Positions 55,634 through 63,013 of a stretch of 64,000 nt of DNA are shown here, one piece after another (within the stretch, counting starts at the first letter, position 1; every line of letters starts with the position of its first letter). A program made the position numbers and the translations under genes. Under the pieces are notes generated by a model that worked only from the letters and a program-made list of their open reading frames with translations, was not told the origin of the DNA and did no database searches. Location: contig CAWEYO010000014.1 in NCBI GenBank assembly GCA_963813315.1, positions 124,001-188,000 on the forward strand, in the 5' to 3' direction. Source of the stretch: CAWEYO01 sp963813315. Lineage in GTDB: Bacteria > Pseudomonadota > Alphaproteobacteria > Rhizobiales > Rhizobiaceae.

Positions 55634-56065
55634 TCACGCGCCGATCGCCTCAAGCCCCTCTTCGAGCCAGTCTCCCAGCATGGGCATTCCGAGCAGGTAT
55701 TTCGAGACCCGCTTGTTGGTGCGCTGGCGTGCCTCGTTCACCGCCTCGGTCCATTCGGACACGTCATAGTCGCCGCGGCCGATCCACATCAGCGCGATCA
55801 GTTCGGCTGCTTCGTCGACGTTCAGGTCGTTGATAAGCTCGCGAAGTTCTTCCTCGGTAAGATTCTCTTCCGCCTCCTCGGCCAATCCGTCGTGCAGGTG
55901 GGAATCGCGTGACCGCGAGTTGAACTCAACCTCGTGCTCGCTACCGTCGGCATAGTCCTCATTCACCGCCGCGCTGATTGCCCGTGCCTTCAGTATGAAG
56001 AGGCGCACCGTGTCGGGATCGATGGCAAGATCCCATTCCCGTTCCACTCGGTTCTGCACGGACAT
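55634..56065 (-). CDS. DUF3775-domain protein
   Basis: 143 residues, acidic and soluble. LAIDPDTVRLFILKARAI at the start and ELINDLNVDEAAELIALMWIGRGDYDVSEWTEAVNEAR in the second half match DUF3775, a small family of Alphaproteobacteria without known function. ATG 56065 gives MSVQNRVERE but its GGAGG is too close. ATG 56131 is an alternative that adds 22 residues. Confidence 0.75.
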   Translation of the reverse strand: MSVQNRVEREWDLAIDPDTVRLFILKARAISAAVNEDYADGSEHEVEFNSRSRDSHLHDGLAEEAEENLTEEELRELINDLNVDEAAELIALMWIGRGDYDVSEWTEAVNEARQRTNKRVSKYLLGMPMLGDWLEEGLEAIGA

Positions 56066-56326
56066 CCTCCATGCGGGCTCGCGCCAGCGCGCCACATAAT
56101 GCACGGCATGGCGACAAAAATCGAGCGGCACAATGTTCCGGCCCGACCGCGCGCGCCGATATCGACCGATGCGGGAGGTTCGCCCGATGGAGCGTCGATC
56201 CGGTCCCTTTCGAAGACCGGATCGTCACGCTATTGTGATCGTCGCTGAGGGCACATAAACCTCCCCGCGGAAGAAATGCTTCGCCCGAGCCGTTAGTATG
56301 GTGCGCACCCTTTCGAGGAGGATTCG

Positions 56327-56902
56327 ATGCACGCACGATTGTTTGTCAGCCTAGCCGCCCTGCTGGTCGCAGCGCCCTTGGCCATCGGACCGGCCCTTTC
56401 GGCAGGCGGTGGCGGTGGCGGCGGCGGTAGCAACGGCGGCAGCAGCGGCGGTGGAGGCGGAGGGCAGGTGCCGACGTGCAAGAAAGGCCTGGTCTGGGAC
56501 AAGAGCAAGAGGAGATGCGTCGCGCCGCGCCAAGGCGCGATCGATGACGACAGCATCTATGAAACCGGGCGCTCCCTCGCGATGAACGGTCGGTATGACG
56601 ATGCAATCAAGATCCTGACCCTCGCAGCGGACAAGACCGATCCGCGCATCCTGAATTATCTCGGCTATTCGCACCGCAAGGCGGGTCGTGTCCTGGTTGG
56701 CCTCGGCTATTACCAGGAAGCCCTGCACTACAATCCGGACTACACGCTGGTGCGTGAATATCTGGGCGAAGCCCATCTCCAGATGGGCAATGTCACCGCC
56801 GCCAGGGTGCAGCTTGACGAGATCAGGAAACGCTGTGGCACGACCTGCAGCGAGTACACGCAGCTCTCGTCGCAGATCGACACCTACGCAAACGGCTCAT
56901 AA
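56327..56902 (+). CDS. Exported tetratricopeptide-repeat protein
   Basis: 191 residues. A signal peptide ends at ALSAG, followed by a Gly/Ser run (about 26-46) and a CKKGLVWDKSKRRCV segment with paired cysteines. Two to three TPR-like repeats follow (YETGRSLAMNGRYDDAIKIL, LNYLGYSHRKAGRVLVGLGYYQEAL, YLGEAHLQMGNVTAARVQL) and a final Cys pair. It is probably a periplasmic interaction scaffold. CGAGGAGGA precedes ATG 56327. Confidence 0.85.
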   Translation: MHARLFVSLAALLVAAPLAIGPALSAGGGGGGGGSNGGSSGGGGGGQVPTCKKGLVWDKSKRRCVAPRQGAIDDDSIYETGRSLAMNGRYDDAIKILTLAADKTDPRILNYLGYSHRKAGRVLVGLGYYQEALHYNPDYTLVREYLGEAHLQMGNVTAARVQLDEIRKRCGTTCSEYTQLSSQIDTYANGS

Positions 56903-57081
56903 ATTCGGCCCATCGCGGCCGCCTGACCCTGGGGGAGGGTGGCGAAACGAAATGAGCCGGGTGGGGTCTTCCACATCGTGACGCCCACCCCCGCTTGGCT
57001 TTGCGGATCGACCCTTCCCACAAGGGGAAGGGTGGATGCGGCGATGTCCGGCCATCTCCCGGCGAGTGACCATCGTCATTT

Positions 57082-57173
57082 TTGACGTGAAAATCGTACG
57101 GGAGTTGCTATATTTGAACAAGTTCAGGTGGAACGGTTCCGTTAGCGCGAGGCTGCCGGACCGTTTTCTTTTT
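57082..57173 (+). promoter_or_regulatory. greA promoter and leader with an intrinsic terminator-like hairpin
   Basis: TTGACG (57082-57087) and TGCTAT (57106-57111) are 18 bases apart. About 15 bases past the predicted start, ACGGTTCC (57133-57140) can pair with GGACCGT (57159-57165), followed by TTTTCTTTTT (57164-57173). This stem plus U-run lies about 60 bases before greA ATG, a layout recalling the attenuated greA leader (GraL) of E. coli. Confidence 0.45.
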
Positions 57174-57235
57174 GTGTCTCACCGCTGATTTGCAGACGAA
57201 GGACCGCGGGATCCGCGGCAGGAAGGAAGACAATC

Positions 57236-57709
57236 ATGAACAAGGTCCCGATGACCGAAGGCGGATTCCGGTCGCTCAGGGAAGAGCTGCGCTGGCGCCA
57301 GCAACAAGAGCGTCCGCGCATCATCGAGGCCATCTCAGAAGCCCGCTCCCATGGCGACCTGTCGGAGAACGCGGAATATCATTCCGCCAAGGAAGCGCAG
57401 AGCCTGAATGAAGGACGGATCAACGAACTCGAGGATTTGGTCGCGCGCGCGGAGGTCATCGACGTTTCGAAGCTGAGCGGCGAGAAGGTGAAGTTCGGCG
57501 CGACAGTTGTCGTGGTCGATGAGGACACGGAAGAAGAACGGACATACCAGATTGTCGGCGATCAGGAAGCCGACGTGAAGTCCGGAAGGATTTCGATCTC
57601 CTCGCCGATCGCGCGCGCCCTCATCGGCAAGGAAGTGGGCGAATCGATCGAAGTCAACGCGCCGGGTGGCGCGCGGGGCTATGAGATTGTCCGCGTGCAG
57701 TTCATCTGA
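57236..57709 (+). CDS. greA: Transcription elongation factor GreA
   Basis: 157 residues. MNKVPMTEGGFRSLREELRWRQQQERPRII and the acidic tip GDLSENAEYHSAKEAQ form the coiled-coil NTD that enters the RNA polymerase secondary channel. The C-terminal FKBP-like domain ends GYEIVRVQFI. GreA rescues backtracked polymerase by stimulating transcript cleavage. A glycosyltransferase follows 20 bases later, as in the rhizobial LPS-core region. Confidence 0.96.
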   Translation: MNKVPMTEGGFRSLREELRWRQQQERPRIIEAISEARSHGDLSENAEYHSAKEAQSLNEGRINELEDLVARAEVIDVSKLSGEKVKFGATVVVVDEDTEEERTYQIVGDQEADVKSGRISISSPIARALIGKEVGESIEVNAPGGARGYEIVRVQFI

Positions 57710-57728
57710 ACGAAAAGCCGCCTGCCCG

Positions 57729-58817
57729 ATGCACATGACCGGACAACGGGCGGCGGCGGATGCGCCGCTTGTCGATGTCGGCTCGGTCGAAGTGGTCGCG
57801 CCGAATTTCAAGCGGCGTCTGTCGGGCGTTACGAGCACGATCGTCCAACTGGTGCCGGTGCAGATGCGGACGCTCAAGATCGCCACGCTTGGACCGGGAT
57901 TGCCCTCCAATTTTCCCAAGCTGAGGTTCCGGCAGATTTCGGGTCTGTTGAAGCGTCCGGCGACGCGGCCGTTCCGCATCTGGCACGCAAGGCGCAATCT
58001 GGAGATGCTCGCGGGGATCCTGTTGCGGGATGTTTGCCGCGCGCCTATGCGCCTGCTTTTCACCTCCGCGGCCCAGCGCGACCACAAACGCTACACCAGG
58101 TGGTTGATCGGGAAAATGGATGCGGTGATTGCCACAAGCGGGCGTTCCGGCAGCTTTCTGCGGGTACCATATGCCGTCGTGATGCATGGCGTGGATCTGG
58201 AGAAGTTCCATCCGGCCCGAACGGATGACGACAATTTTTCGGCCTCCGGCCTGCCCGGCCGTTATGCCGTCGGCTGCTTCGGCCGCGTCAGGCGTCAGAA
58301 GGGCACCGATCTCTTCGTCGACGCAATGATCGAGCTCTTGCCCCAATTTCCGGACTGGACGGCCGTGATTACCGGCCGCGTCACGCCGGAGCACCGGGCT
58401 TTTGCGGAGGAGTTGAAGAGGAAGATCGGTCGGGCCGGCCTGTCAGGGCGGATCGTCTTCCTCGGCGAAGTGCCGGACATAAAGAAATGGTACCGCCGCG
58501 TTTCGCTCTATGTCGCACCCTCTCGCAACGAGGGATTCGGGCTAACACCGCTCGAAGCAATGGCTTCAGGAACGGCAGTGGTCGCCAGCGACGCGGGAGC
58601 GTATGCCGAATTGGTTGTGCCCGGCAAGACAGGCACAGTCGTTCCGGCAGGGGATGGAGTAGCGCTCCGCGAGGCCTTGAGGCCCTATCTGGCCGATCCG
58701 CGCCTCGCCAACGAACAGGGGGCTGCAGCACTGGCGGACATCGTTGCGCGGTTTCCGCTGGAGCGGGAGGCTGAGGCCATCTCCCAGGTTTATGAGCAGA
58801 TGTGGTCGCGACCGTAG
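57729..58817 (+). CDS. Family 4 glycosyltransferase, LPS-core type (LpsB/LpsE-like)
   Basis: 362 residues, GT-B fold. The N-domain has VEVVAPNFKRRLSGVTSTIVQLVPVQ. The C-domain has VGCFGRVRRQKGTDLFVDAMIEL, GRIVFLGEVPDIKKWYR and the EGFGLTPLEAMASGTAVVAS E-x7-E nucleotide-sugar motif. Position directly after greA and near an LpsC-like gene and lrp fits the S. meliloti lpsBEDC core cluster, but only one GT4 is present. ATG 57729 has a weak ribosome site; ATG 57735 is also possible. Confidence 0.87.
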   Translation: MHMTGQRAAADAPLVDVGSVEVVAPNFKRRLSGVTSTIVQLVPVQMRTLKIATLGPGLPSNFPKLRFRQISGLLKRPATRPFRIWHARRNLEMLAGILLRDVCRAPMRLLFTSAAQRDHKRYTRWLIGKMDAVIATSGRSGSFLRVPYAVVMHGVDLEKFHPARTDDDNFSASGLPGRYAVGCFGRVRRQKGTDLFVDAMIELLPQFPDWTAVITGRVTPEHRAFAEELKRKIGRAGLSGRIVFLGEVPDIKKWYRRVSLYVAPSRNEGFGLTPLEAMASGTAVVASDAGAYAELVVPGKTGTVVPAGDGVALREALRPYLADPRLANEQGAAALADIVARFPLEREAEAISQVYEQMWSRP

Positions 58818-58877
58818 TTCGCGCTTTCGGTTCGCTTGCCGCCCTGACCGTTTCCCCCTCGCCGGGCGCTTTTCGGA

Positions 58878-59675
58878 TTACTTTTCCGGCGCGCCGCGTT
58901 CAAGCGAAAGCCTGTAGAGCTGGGCCTCTGTCAGGAAGGCGTATTGCGCAAACATGGCAGCGTAGATGAAGCCGGGGATCCCGCACAGGAAATAACGCTG
59001 TGCGACGTAGCTCTTCAAGAAAAGACCGATTGGCTTGAACGCCAGCTTGAACAGATTGGTTCGCCGCCCACGCGCAAATTGCTCGCGTGCTTTCAGATCA
59101 GCGTAGGTGCTGACTTTCGCGGCATCCGTGCTGATCGAAATGTTTCTGAAGTGAAGGAGAGCGCCGGTCCGGATGGTGGCGACAGGGCCGTGGCCGGTCA
59201 GGGACTCGTGTACAAGCGCCGTCTCGTCGAACTGCGCGGCACCCTTTCGCACCAGGCGCACCAGAGGTTTGACATGTACTGCAGACGGCGGATAGCCATA
59301 CCCCGGCAGATAGTCGCGACGCAGAAATGCGCAGCGCGAGGGCAAGCTGTCGTCTAGCGGCATTGTTGAAAGCGTGGCTTTCAACTCCGGGTCCAGCCGC
59401 TCGTCAGCGTCGAGGCTGAGGCACCAGGGCTCCTTGCATTGCTCAAGCGCGAATTGCTTCTGTTTGGCGTAGCCCGGCCATGCGCGCTCGATCAACCGGA
59501 TCGGAAATCCACTTTCCCTGTAGGCCTCTATCAACTCGAGGGTGCCGTCTGTCGAGCCCGAATCGACGATCACGATTTCCCGGCATGGATCGAGGCTGTC
59601 GAGACAATCGGCGAGGACCGCCGCCTCGTTCTTGCAGACTATGAAGGCCGAGATCGGCCGATGAAACCTGTTCAT
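58878..59675 (-). CDS. Family 2 glycosyltransferase, WaaE/KdtX (LpsC)-like
   Basis: 265 residues. ISAFIVCKNEAAVLADCLDSL, EIVIVDSGSTDGTLE and LSLDADERLDPELK (with DxD) are family 2 motifs in the WaaE/KdtX arrangement used for LPS inner core in rhizobia and enterics. A C-terminal hydrophobic, basic region (FKLAFKPIGLFLKSYVAQRYFLCGIPGF) suggests membrane attachment. It is convergent with the GT4 gene and lies ten bases after lrp on the minus strand. Confidence 0.88.
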   Translation of the reverse strand: MNRFHRPISAFIVCKNEAAVLADCLDSLDPCREIVIVDSGSTDGTLELIEAYRESGFPIRLIERAWPGYAKQKQFALEQCKEPWCLSLDADERLDPELKATLSTMPLDDSLPSRCAFLRRDYLPGYGYPPSAVHVKPLVRLVRKGAAQFDETALVHESLTGHGPVATIRTGALLHFRNISISTDAAKVSTYADLKAREQFARGRRTNLFKLAFKPIGLFLKSYVAQRYFLCGIPGFIYAAMFAQYAFLTEAQLYRLSLERGAPEK

Positions 59676-59684
59676 TGAAGGCTC

Positions 59685-60167
59685 TTATCCAGCATCGCTG
59701 ACAGCGACTAGCCCTTCGTCCTTGATCTGGCGGATTGTCAGGGCCGTCCGCACCGTGTCCACATTCGGCGTCGAGGTAAGTTCCTCTATCACGAAGCTCT
59801 GGAACGTGCCGAGATCGTTTGCAACGCAATGCAGCAGGAAATCGGATTCGCCCGACACCATCCATGCGCGGCGAACGATCGGCCAGTTCCGGGTGCGATC
59901 GGCAAATGCCTTCAGTTCCACCTCGGACTGGTGGTGCAGGCCGATGAGGCAAAAAGCGACAACATCGAAGCCGAGCGCCTTGCTGTTCAGCAGTGCCCTG
60001 TAACCGCGGATAATGCCGGCATCTTCCAGCCTCTTGACGCGCCTCAGGCACGGAGGTGCTGAGATGCCGACCCGCCTGGACAGCTCGACATTGGTCATGC
60101 GGCCATCGTCCTGCAGCTCCCTCAGAATTTTCCAGTCGATGGAATCGAGGTCTGCTTTCAATGGCAT
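59685..60167 (-). CDS. lrp: Lrp/AsnC-family regulator
   Basis: 160 residues. DSIDWKILRELQDDGRMTNVELSRRVGISAPPCLRRVKRLEDAGIIRGY is the Lrp HTH, followed by the RAM ligand-binding domain (VVAFCLIGL, FLLHCVANDLGTFQSFV, TVRTALTIRQIK). It controls amino-acid-linked genes. It is the upstream gene of the lrp-glycosyltransferase pair, in the order lpsC-lrp-trxB known in rhizobia. Confidence 0.93.
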   Translation of the reverse strand: MPLKADLDSIDWKILRELQDDGRMTNVELSRRVGISAPPCLRRVKRLEDAGIIRGYRALLNSKALGFDVVAFCLIGLHHQSEVELKAFADRTRNWPIVRRAWMVSGESDFLLHCVANDLGTFQSFVIEELTSTPNVDTVRTALTIRQIKDEGLVAVSDAG

Positions 60168-60186
60168 TGCGTCACTCCGTCCTCGG

Positions 60187-60294
60187 CTAAAGCGCGTCGC
60201 GGCGAAACGGATTCATTCGACGCGCTTTAGGCTGTTGTTTTTGTACATGTCGTTATCCCAAAACCGCTGCGCACTTTTGGGCGACATGCATTTG
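60187..60294. repeat. 103-base-type palindromic repeat, left of trxB
   Basis: AAAGCGCGTCGCGGCGAAAC … CGACGCGCTTTAGGC … CATGTCGTTATCCCAAAACC … TTTTGGGCGACATGCAT. It is the reverse complement of the units at 55411-55618 and in the same orientation as the copy at 61505-61612. The remaining bases to 60524 include the trxB promoter region, without a clear match. Confidence 0.85.
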
Positions 60295-60524
60295 CGCAAG
60301 AATCTGTCGCTTTCGTGAAATTAAACTATCGGAGGATGTCCGCCGGGCCAAGTTCCGCCGCTCTAACGAGGATTTTCAACGCACCGGGCCGGGACTACAG
60401 CTTTCCGGGGGAGGAATTGTCGCGCCGCCTTGCATGAAGGGCAGGGCAGCACCTAAATTGTTGTCAAACAGGTATTATCCCCGAGCGATGCACCTTTGGT
60501 GCGGCCGGCATCAAAGGTAACGAC

Positions 60525-61499
60525 ATGACTGTGAAACACACGCCTGTGCTCATCATCGGTTCCGGCCCGGCTGGCTACACTGCCGCGATCTATGCGGCGC
60601 GTGCATTGCTCAAGCCGGTTCTGGTTGCGGGACTGCAGCAGGGCGGTCAGCTGACAATCACCACCGATGTTGAAAATTATCCAGGCTTTGCGGATCCGGT
60701 CCAGGGCCCGTGGCTTATGGAGCAAATGCTGAAGCAGGCCGAGCATGTCGGCGCCGAGGTCGTCAATGACGTGATCGTGGAAGCGGATATCCAGATGCGG
60801 CCCTTCCGACTCAAAGGCAATTCGGGCACAACATACACCTGCGACGCATTGATCATCGCAACCGGCGCCCAGGCCAAATTGCTCGGCATTCCAAGCGAGC
60901 GGACCTTCATGGGTTTCGGGGTTTCGGCCTGCGCTACCTGCGACGGTTTTTTCTATCGCGGCAAGGACGTGGTGGTGATCGGGGGAGGCAATTCGGCGGT
61001 CGAGGAGGCGCTTTACCTGTCTAACATTGCAAGGCATGTCACCGTCGTTCACCGTCGGGCCGAGTTCCGGGCCGAGCGGATACTTCAGGAGCGGTTGTTC
61101 AAGAAAGAAAATATCTCGGTTCTGTGGGACACGGTTGTGGAGGAAGTTACCGGCGTTCCGGGCAAGGTACCGCTACCGCCGTCCGTCTCCGGCATCCGGG
61201 TCAAGAACACCAGGACGGGCGCGTTCGCGGAAATTCCCATCGATGGCGTGTTCGTGGCCATAGGCCACGCGCCGGCGGTCGAGCTGTTTGCGGGCAAGCT
61301 GAAACAGAAGCCCAACGGCTATCTGTGGACGGCGCCGGATTCGACGAAAACGGATGTGCCCGGCGTGTTCGCGGCTGGCGATGTGACAGACGACATCTAT
61401 CGCCAGGCGGTAACCGCTGCCGGGCTCGGCTGCATGGCGGCACTCGAGGCGGAGAAGTATCTTGCGGAAATGGACGTGCATCGCGAAGCGGCAGAATAA
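60525..61499 (+). CDS. trxB: Thioredoxin reductase
   Basis: 324 residues. FAD-binding GSGPAG at 12-17, the redox pair C136/C139 in SACATCDG, NADPH-binding GGGNSAVEEAL, and the FAD-closing GVFAAGDVTDD are all present. It reduces thioredoxin with NADPH in the cytosol. It stands between lrp and the lsrB-type regulator, the rhizobial order. Two direct copies of a 103-base repeat flank it. Confidence 0.97.
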   Translation: MTVKHTPVLIIGSGPAGYTAAIYAARALLKPVLVAGLQQGGQLTITTDVENYPGFADPVQGPWLMEQMLKQAEHVGAEVVNDVIVEADIQMRPFRLKGNSGTTYTCDALIIATGAQAKLLGIPSERTFMGFGVSACATCDGFFYRGKDVVVIGGGNSAVEEALYLSNIARHVTVVHRRAEFRAERILQERLFKKENISVLWDTVVEEVTGVPGKVPLPPSVSGIRVKNTRTGAFAEIPIDGVFVAIGHAPAVELFAGKLKQKPNGYLWTAPDSTKTDVPGVFAAGDVTDDIYRQAVTAAGLGCMAALEAEKYLAEMDVHREAAE

Positions 61500-61504
61500 A
61501 CTGC

Positions 61505-61612
61505 TGCTAAAGCGCATTGCTTCGAAACGGATTCATGCGACGCGCTTTAGGCTATTGTTTTTGTGCATGTCGTTATCCCAAAACCGCTGCGCACTTTTGG
61601 GCGACACGCATT
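61505..61612. repeat. 103-base-type palindromic repeat, right of trxB
   Basis: AAAGCGCATTGCTTCGAAAC … GACGCGCTTTAGGC … CATGTCGTTATCCCAAAACC … TTTTGGGCGACACGCATTA. It is in the same orientation as the copy at 60187-60294, about 1.3 kb away. Confidence 0.85.
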
Positions 61613-61628
61613 AGGCTGAGGGGTCGGC

Positions 61629-62525
61629 ATGTCGCTGGATTGGGATAAGTTGCGCGTGTTTCACGCTGCGGCAGAGGCTGGGTCCTTCACCCATGCAGCT
61701 GAGACGCTGCGTCTTTCACAATCGGCGATCTCTCGCCAGGTGAGCGCGCTCGAGAGCGATGTCGGGGTGCCGTTGTTCCATCGTCATGCGCGCGGGCTGG
61801 TGTTGACGGAGCAGGGCGAGATACTGTTCCGCACGGCTCACGACGTGCTGATGAAACTGGAAAACGTCAGGACAAGGCTGACGGAGGCCGCGGACCGGCC
61901 ATCCGGGGTTCTCCGCGTGACGACTACGGTCGGTCTGGGAACCGGTTGGCTGACCGAACGCGTGCAGGAGTTCACAGATCTTTATCCCGAGATCCAGTTG
62001 CAGCTCGTCTTCGCCAACGAGGAACTCGATCTTACGATGCGGCAGGCCGACTGTGCGATCAGGTTGCGCCAGCCGCAGCAGCCGGACCTCATACAGCGCC
62101 GCCTGTTCACGGTGCATCTGCATCTCTTTGCGGCACCTTCCTACATAGAGCGCTTTGGGCGGCCCGCAAACGTGGAGGACCTCGACAAGCATCGCATCAT
62201 CACGTTCGGCGAGCCGGTGCCATCATTCCTGCGCGAACTGAATTCTCTTGAAACCATGGGCCGACCAGAAGGCGACCGCAGGCATGCGACGATTCAGATC
62301 AACGACCTGATGTCGGTCCGCCGGGTGGTCAAGAGGGGCGTCGGCATAGCGATGTTGCCCGACTACATGGCGGACAAGGACTCGGGCCTGGTGCAGATCC
62401 TTCCGGAGATAGAAGTTCCGTCCTTCGACACGTTCTTCTGCTACCCCGAAGCGATGAAGAATCAGGCAAAGCTCAAGGCGTTTCGCGATTTTGTGTTCTC
62501 GAAGGCGCGAAGCTGGTCATTTTGA
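61629..62525 (+). CDS. lsrB: LysR-family regulator, LsrB-like
   Basis: 298 residues. LDWDKLRVFHAAAEAGSFTHAAETLRLSQSAISRQVSALE is the LysR HTH; the effector domain carries the typical RVTTTVGLGTGWLTERV start. Only two cysteines are seen (C142, C271). Position after trxB matches LsrB of S. meliloti, a redox-responsive regulator needed for LPS and glutathione genes and for symbiosis. The assignment is by synteny and domain type. The cysteine positions should be compared with the known protein. Confidence 0.88.
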   Translation: MSLDWDKLRVFHAAAEAGSFTHAAETLRLSQSAISRQVSALESDVGVPLFHRHARGLVLTEQGEILFRTAHDVLMKLENVRTRLTEAADRPSGVLRVTTTVGLGTGWLTERVQEFTDLYPEIQLQLVFANEELDLTMRQADCAIRLRQPQQPDLIQRRLFTVHLHLFAAPSYIERFGRPANVEDLDKHRIITFGEPVPSFLRELNSLETMGRPEGDRRHATIQINDLMSVRRVVKRGVGIAMLPDYMADKDSGLVQILPEIEVPSFDTFFCYPEAMKNQAKLKAFRDFVFSKARSWSF

Positions 62526-62552
62526 GAGCTCAGAGCTCAGAGCTCAGAGCTC
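62523..62552. repeat. Short tandem repeat, GAGCTCA x4
   Basis: The seven-base unit AGAGCTC is repeated four times from the lsrB stop codon onward. It contains overlapping GAGCTC palindromes and could vary by slippage. Confidence 0.85.
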
Positions 62553-62802
62553 GACGGCATCGGCCCGAAATCGATTTTCGGCAAGCACGACGCGAAGATT
62601 TAACTGCCTATTTTTTCTACATTATTTGGCAGAGAGGGGCGTACATGCAAAAATGCATGGGTGAAATGCGTCGAGAAAGCTTGTTTTTCGGGCAGGTGAC
62701 GCCCATATCAAAATCATCTCCCGGGCGCGTTCCTCCTCCCATTAGCGCCTGTGAGTGTTCCCCTCTGGAGGTTTGGCCTTAACGGGCACTTCCAATCAAC
62801 TC

Positions 62803-62830
62803 AGCCGGATCGTTTCGATCCGGCTTTTTT
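62803..62830 (+). terminator. Intrinsic terminator, possibly of an unannotated small RNA
   Basis: AGCCGGATCG (62803-62812) pairs perfectly with CGATCCGGCT (62816-62825) around a three-base loop, followed by a T-run to 62830. It lies 278 bases after lsrB. TTTAAC and TTATTT near 62598-62626 are spaced 17 bases and could start a transcript of about 170-200 bases ending here, so a small RNA gene is possible. Confidence 0.75.
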
Positions 62831-62852
62831 GTTGCCGTCTACGCCTTGGCGG

Positions 62853-63013
62853 ATCCGATCCTGACGGAATCGTTGAGCCGCCTAATGCTTTGTCCCGCAA
62901 TTCCGGACGGAAAACCGGTTCCCACTTTTCCTGGAATTGCTCGCTCTTGGTTCGCACTCGCCCATTGTCCCCAACCGGACGGAAAACCGGTTCCCACTTT
63001 TCCTGGAATTGCT
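62853..63013. repeat. Relative of the 49309-49585 palindromic repeat
   Basis: GATCCTGACGGAATCGTTGAG then GCAATTCCGGACGGAAAACC and CACTTTTCCTGGAATTGCTC, with a second GGACGGAAAACC … GGAATTGCTC pair at 62977-63013. The EF-G-like stop codon overlaps its right end. Confidence 0.8.
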
